Origin: Mycobacterium sp. shizuoka-1
Lineage (GTDB): Bacteria; Actinomycetota; Actinomycetes; Mycobacteriales; Mycobacteriaceae
Length of the DNA stretch: 64,000 nt
Reading direction: 5' to 3'
Assembly: GCF_002723835.1 (NCBI RefSeq)
Contig: NZ_BEWG01000068.1
Span: 1 to 64,000 of the forward strand
This document shows positions 61,870 through 64,000 of this stretch, piece by piece. Positions within the stretch are counted from its first letter, which is position 1. Every line of letters begins with the position of its first letter. The position numbers and the translations under genes were made by a program. A model generated the notes under the pieces. It was given only the letters and a program-made list of their open reading frames with translations. It did no database searches and was not told the origin of the DNA.

Positions 61870-64000
61870 TGCTGAAACTGACCCAACCCACCCTCGCGGT
61901 CACCGGGAACCTGCGCTGGACCCTCACTGGCGTCGTCTACGCCGAGTGGCTACTGTCCCCGCGGCCTAACGGCCACGAACGCCCCAGTGACAAGCGCGAG
62001 GTCGTCAAAGACCACCGCGACCTGTTCACCGATATCCCCGAGACCATCTTGACCACCGTGGTCGCGCCCCTCGACGTCGCCAGCATCGCCGCCCGACTTA
62101 CCGCCACAGCCCGCACAGACAGCCAGCACTCAATCGGCTCGTTCCTCCAACGACACCCCGACTACACAGTCGAGGCGTCCGCGCAGCTCAACGCGATAGA
62201 ACTGCAGGCTCGGCCCCCCCACGAACGGATCATGTGGCTCTCGGTCCCGCTGTGCGGACCGTCGCGCACCGGAGACCTACCTTCTGATTTCATCCCCTCG
62301 GACAAACACCGCGAGCAATTCGACGCCCTCGCTGACGAGATCCGACGCAAAATCCCGATCTCGTTCGCACCCACCGCGGTCAATGCCACCCAGATGCACT
62401 GGCTTTGGGACCGGGCCCATACCCGCGGCCTCGCCCTGGACCACACCGCCGCCGACCCATCGGCACCGCGTCCCTTTCCCCACAACCGCACCACCACCAC
62501 ACGGCGGGGACGCATCCGCGGATTCCGCCTCTCCGGAGAACTCGACGAGACTCTGGCCACCGACGACCGCAAGCGTCGCACCCTGACCCGCGCGATCAAG
62601 ACCTACTACACCGACAGTGAGCTCGCCCCGTCCTACCAGCAGTTCCTGGTCGTCGACGACTTCGCTACCCGGATGCCCTGGCCAGGCGTCGCCGACCAGA
62701 TCTTCGCCGTCCTCAATCATTTCGAGGGCGCCGGCATCGACTTCACCATCCACACCCGCAAGCGGGACCGATCCGAAGCGCTGGCCGCCAACGCGCGAGC
62801 TCTGCGCCAACTCTCCGAGCAGATGGACGAACGCAGCGACGAAGTCAGCTTCGCGCAGAACTTCCTGGTCCACCGCGGACAACAACTGGCCCAATACGAC
62901 AATCACCTCGAAAGCAGGCCCTCGGAAACCGAAATCCAGTTCTGCCCCATCATTGCGATCTCCGCGCCCAGCTTCGAAGAGCTCGAGGACCGCTCGCGCG
63001 AGGTGATCCGCACCTTCAACAGCACCGGCGTGAAACTGGTCGCCCCCTACGGCGCCCAAGCTGAACTCTGGGCCGCCAGCCAACCCGGATATCCCGAGAC
63101 CCGCGCGCGCAGCGACTACACCCATTTCATGCCGACCGACACCTTCGCCTGTTTCATGCCGGCCACCGCAGCGCAGATCGGCGACGACTCCGGCCCCTTG
63201 ATCGCAACCAACCGGCTCTCCGGCTTCCACGAGCCCGTGCACTTCGACCTGCTAGGGGCCACCGAGCGCGACAAGTCCGCCAGCTTCGCCATGACCGGCG
63301 ACCTCGGCTCGGGAAAGTCGGTGGCCCTCAAGGTCATCTCAGGAATGGTCGTCGACCTCAGCGGACAGGTGTTCGCGGTGGACCGCTCCAAACTCGGCGA
63401 GTACCTGCTGTTCGCCCAGTCCGTGGCCAACGCCGTAGTCATCGATCCGGCCAACCCCACCTACACCATGGATCTGCTGCGTGTGCTGCCTACGGCCGAC
63501 GCCGCCGAACGCATCCTGCCGGTGCTGATGCGGTTGTTCCAGATCAAAAGCGGATCCCCAGAGGCGGCCCTGCTCTCGGATCTGATCGAACCCAACTACC
63601 GGGCCCGCCACCGCATCCGCGGCCTGCCGGACCTGGTCACCCACACCATCGCACTGGCCGGCGACCACACCACCAACACCCCAGCGATCGAAACGCTGGC
63701 CGGTCAGCTGCGGTTCTGGTCGCAACGCACCTACGCGCGTGCACTATTCGCCGACGACCTCCGCCCACTGCCCCTCGACGCACCGATGGTCGTGCTGCGC
63801 ACCCACAGGCTGCAGTTGCCCGCCGAAGAAGAACAACCCGCCGACGACCCGACCAAACTGTTCGGCGAGGTGATCTACGCCCTCTACGCCACCATCGCCC
63901 GAGAGGCGTTGTTCGCCAGCCAGGCCCGATTCGGTCTCCTCGTGCTCGACGAGGCCCTGCACCTGACGCGTTCTGTCGTCGGCCAATCGATCATCAGCGA
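61869..64000 (+). CDS. VirB4/TcpF-type conjugation ATPase (partial, runs off window)
   Basis: At least 710 codons, open to the right edge. The N-terminal ~470 residues are the VirB4-like non-catalytic region. Walker A is 'FAMTGDLGSGKSVALKVISG' near residue 480 and Walker B 'FGLLVLDEALHLTRSVV' is close to the window end. Such ATPases drive pilus or channel assembly in type IV secretion and often act with TcpC- and TcpE-like membrane subunits, as encoded just upstream. ATG 61869 overlaps the previous stop by one base. The coupling protein and relaxase should lie to the right of the window. Confidence 0.9.
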   Translation, partial: MLKLTQPTLAVTGNLRWTLTGVVYAEWLLSPRPNGHERPSDKREVVKDHRDLFTDIPETILTTVVAPLDVASIAARLTATARTDSQHSIGSFLQRHPDYTVEASAQLNAIELQARPPHERIMWLSVPLCGPSRTGDLPSDFIPSDKHREQFDALADEIRRKIPISFAPTAVNATQMHWLWDRAHTRGLALDHTAADPSAPRPFPHNRTTTTRRGRIRGFRLSGELDETLATDDRKRRTLTRAIKTYYTDSELAPSYQQFLVVDDFATRMPWPGVADQIFAVLNHFEGAGIDFTIHTRKRDRSEALAANARALRQLSEQMDERSDEVSFAQNFLVHRGQQLAQYDNHLESRPSETEIQFCPIIAISAPSFEELEDRSREVIRTFNSTGVKLVAPYGAQAELWAASQPGYPETRARSDYTHFMPTDTFACFMPATAAQIGDDSGPLIATNRLSGFHEPVHFDLLGATERDKSASFAMTGDLGSGKSVALKVISGMVVDLSGQVFAVDRSKLGEYLLFAQSVANAVVIDPANPTYTMDLLRVLPTADAAERILPVLMRLFQIKSGSPEAALLSDLIEPNYRARHRIRGLPDLVTHTIALAGDHTTNTPAIETLAGQLRFWSQRTYARALFADDLRPLPLDAPMVVLRTHRLQLPAEEEQPADDPTKLFGEVIYALYATIAREALFASQARFGLLVLDEALHLTRSVVGQSIIS

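Noticed and set aside
1..64000. CRISPR arrays, rRNA or tRNA genes
   Set aside because: No regularly spaced repeats, rRNA cores or tRNA-like cloverleaf signatures were noticed on reading. A covariance-model search would be needed for a firm negative.

Overview
The window is high-GC actinobacterial DNA. WhiB, ANTAR, EspC-like (type VII secretion) and Rv1264-like adenylate cyclase genes, an NDMA-dependent alcohol dehydrogenase and large FadE/FadD enzymes point to an environmental Mycobacterium/Mycolicibacterium. The density of insertion sequences, tyrosine recombinases and broken genes, plus a type IV secretion module at the right edge, suggests a large conjugative plasmid or an integrative conjugative element rather than core chromosome. 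No rRNA, tRNA or CRISPR array was recognised.

Layout. 1-8.9 kb: gene remnants (IclR, aldehyde dehydrogenase, ANTAR, serine hydrolase), an intact IS256-family element, a ChrB-N/YkvA pair, a frameshifted adenylate cyclase and a FadR-type regulator. 8.9-25.6 kb: a nested structure. An IS256-family copy (ends 8862 and about 25578) was split twice, by a 12,112-bp Tn3-family transposon (9322-21433, 39-bp inverted repeats, 5-bp target duplication) and by a 3.2-kb recombinase element (21632-24802). The Tn3 transposon carries a seven-gene beta-oxidation operon (CoA-transferase, thiolase, acyl-CoA ligase, enoyl-CoA hydratase, acyl-CoA dehydrogenase, SDR, MaoC fragment) with a divergent TetR regulator. 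25.6-34.7 kb: accessory genes, including an uncharacterised pair with a DUF6932-like protein, two HTH regulators facing a coupled integrase-like/DDE-transposase-like gene pair across a palindrome, WhiB, and an orphan EspC-like protein.

34.7-49.1 kb: a hydrocarbon-oxidation island. A CYP153-type P450, ferredoxin reductase and [2Fe-2S] ferredoxin would hydroxylate alkanes at the terminus. The alcohol and aldehyde dehydrogenases would carry the alcohol to a fatty acid. FadD, a large FadE and an SCP2 protein would activate it and start its oxidation. A two-component system beside the P450 and a TetR beside FadE are the likely regulators. The Tn3 operon could supply the later beta-oxidation steps, although its own substrate is unknown.

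49.1-58.1 kb: remnants of a second kinase gene and of a second copy of the recombinase element, an aldehyde dehydrogenase broken by an IS3 element, and a four-gene overlapping recombinase operon that cuts off a membrane-protein gene. 58.6-64.0 kb: a conjugation module with a discoidin-like membrane protein, a TcpC-like protein, two small membrane proteins and a VirB4-type ATPase that runs off the window edge.
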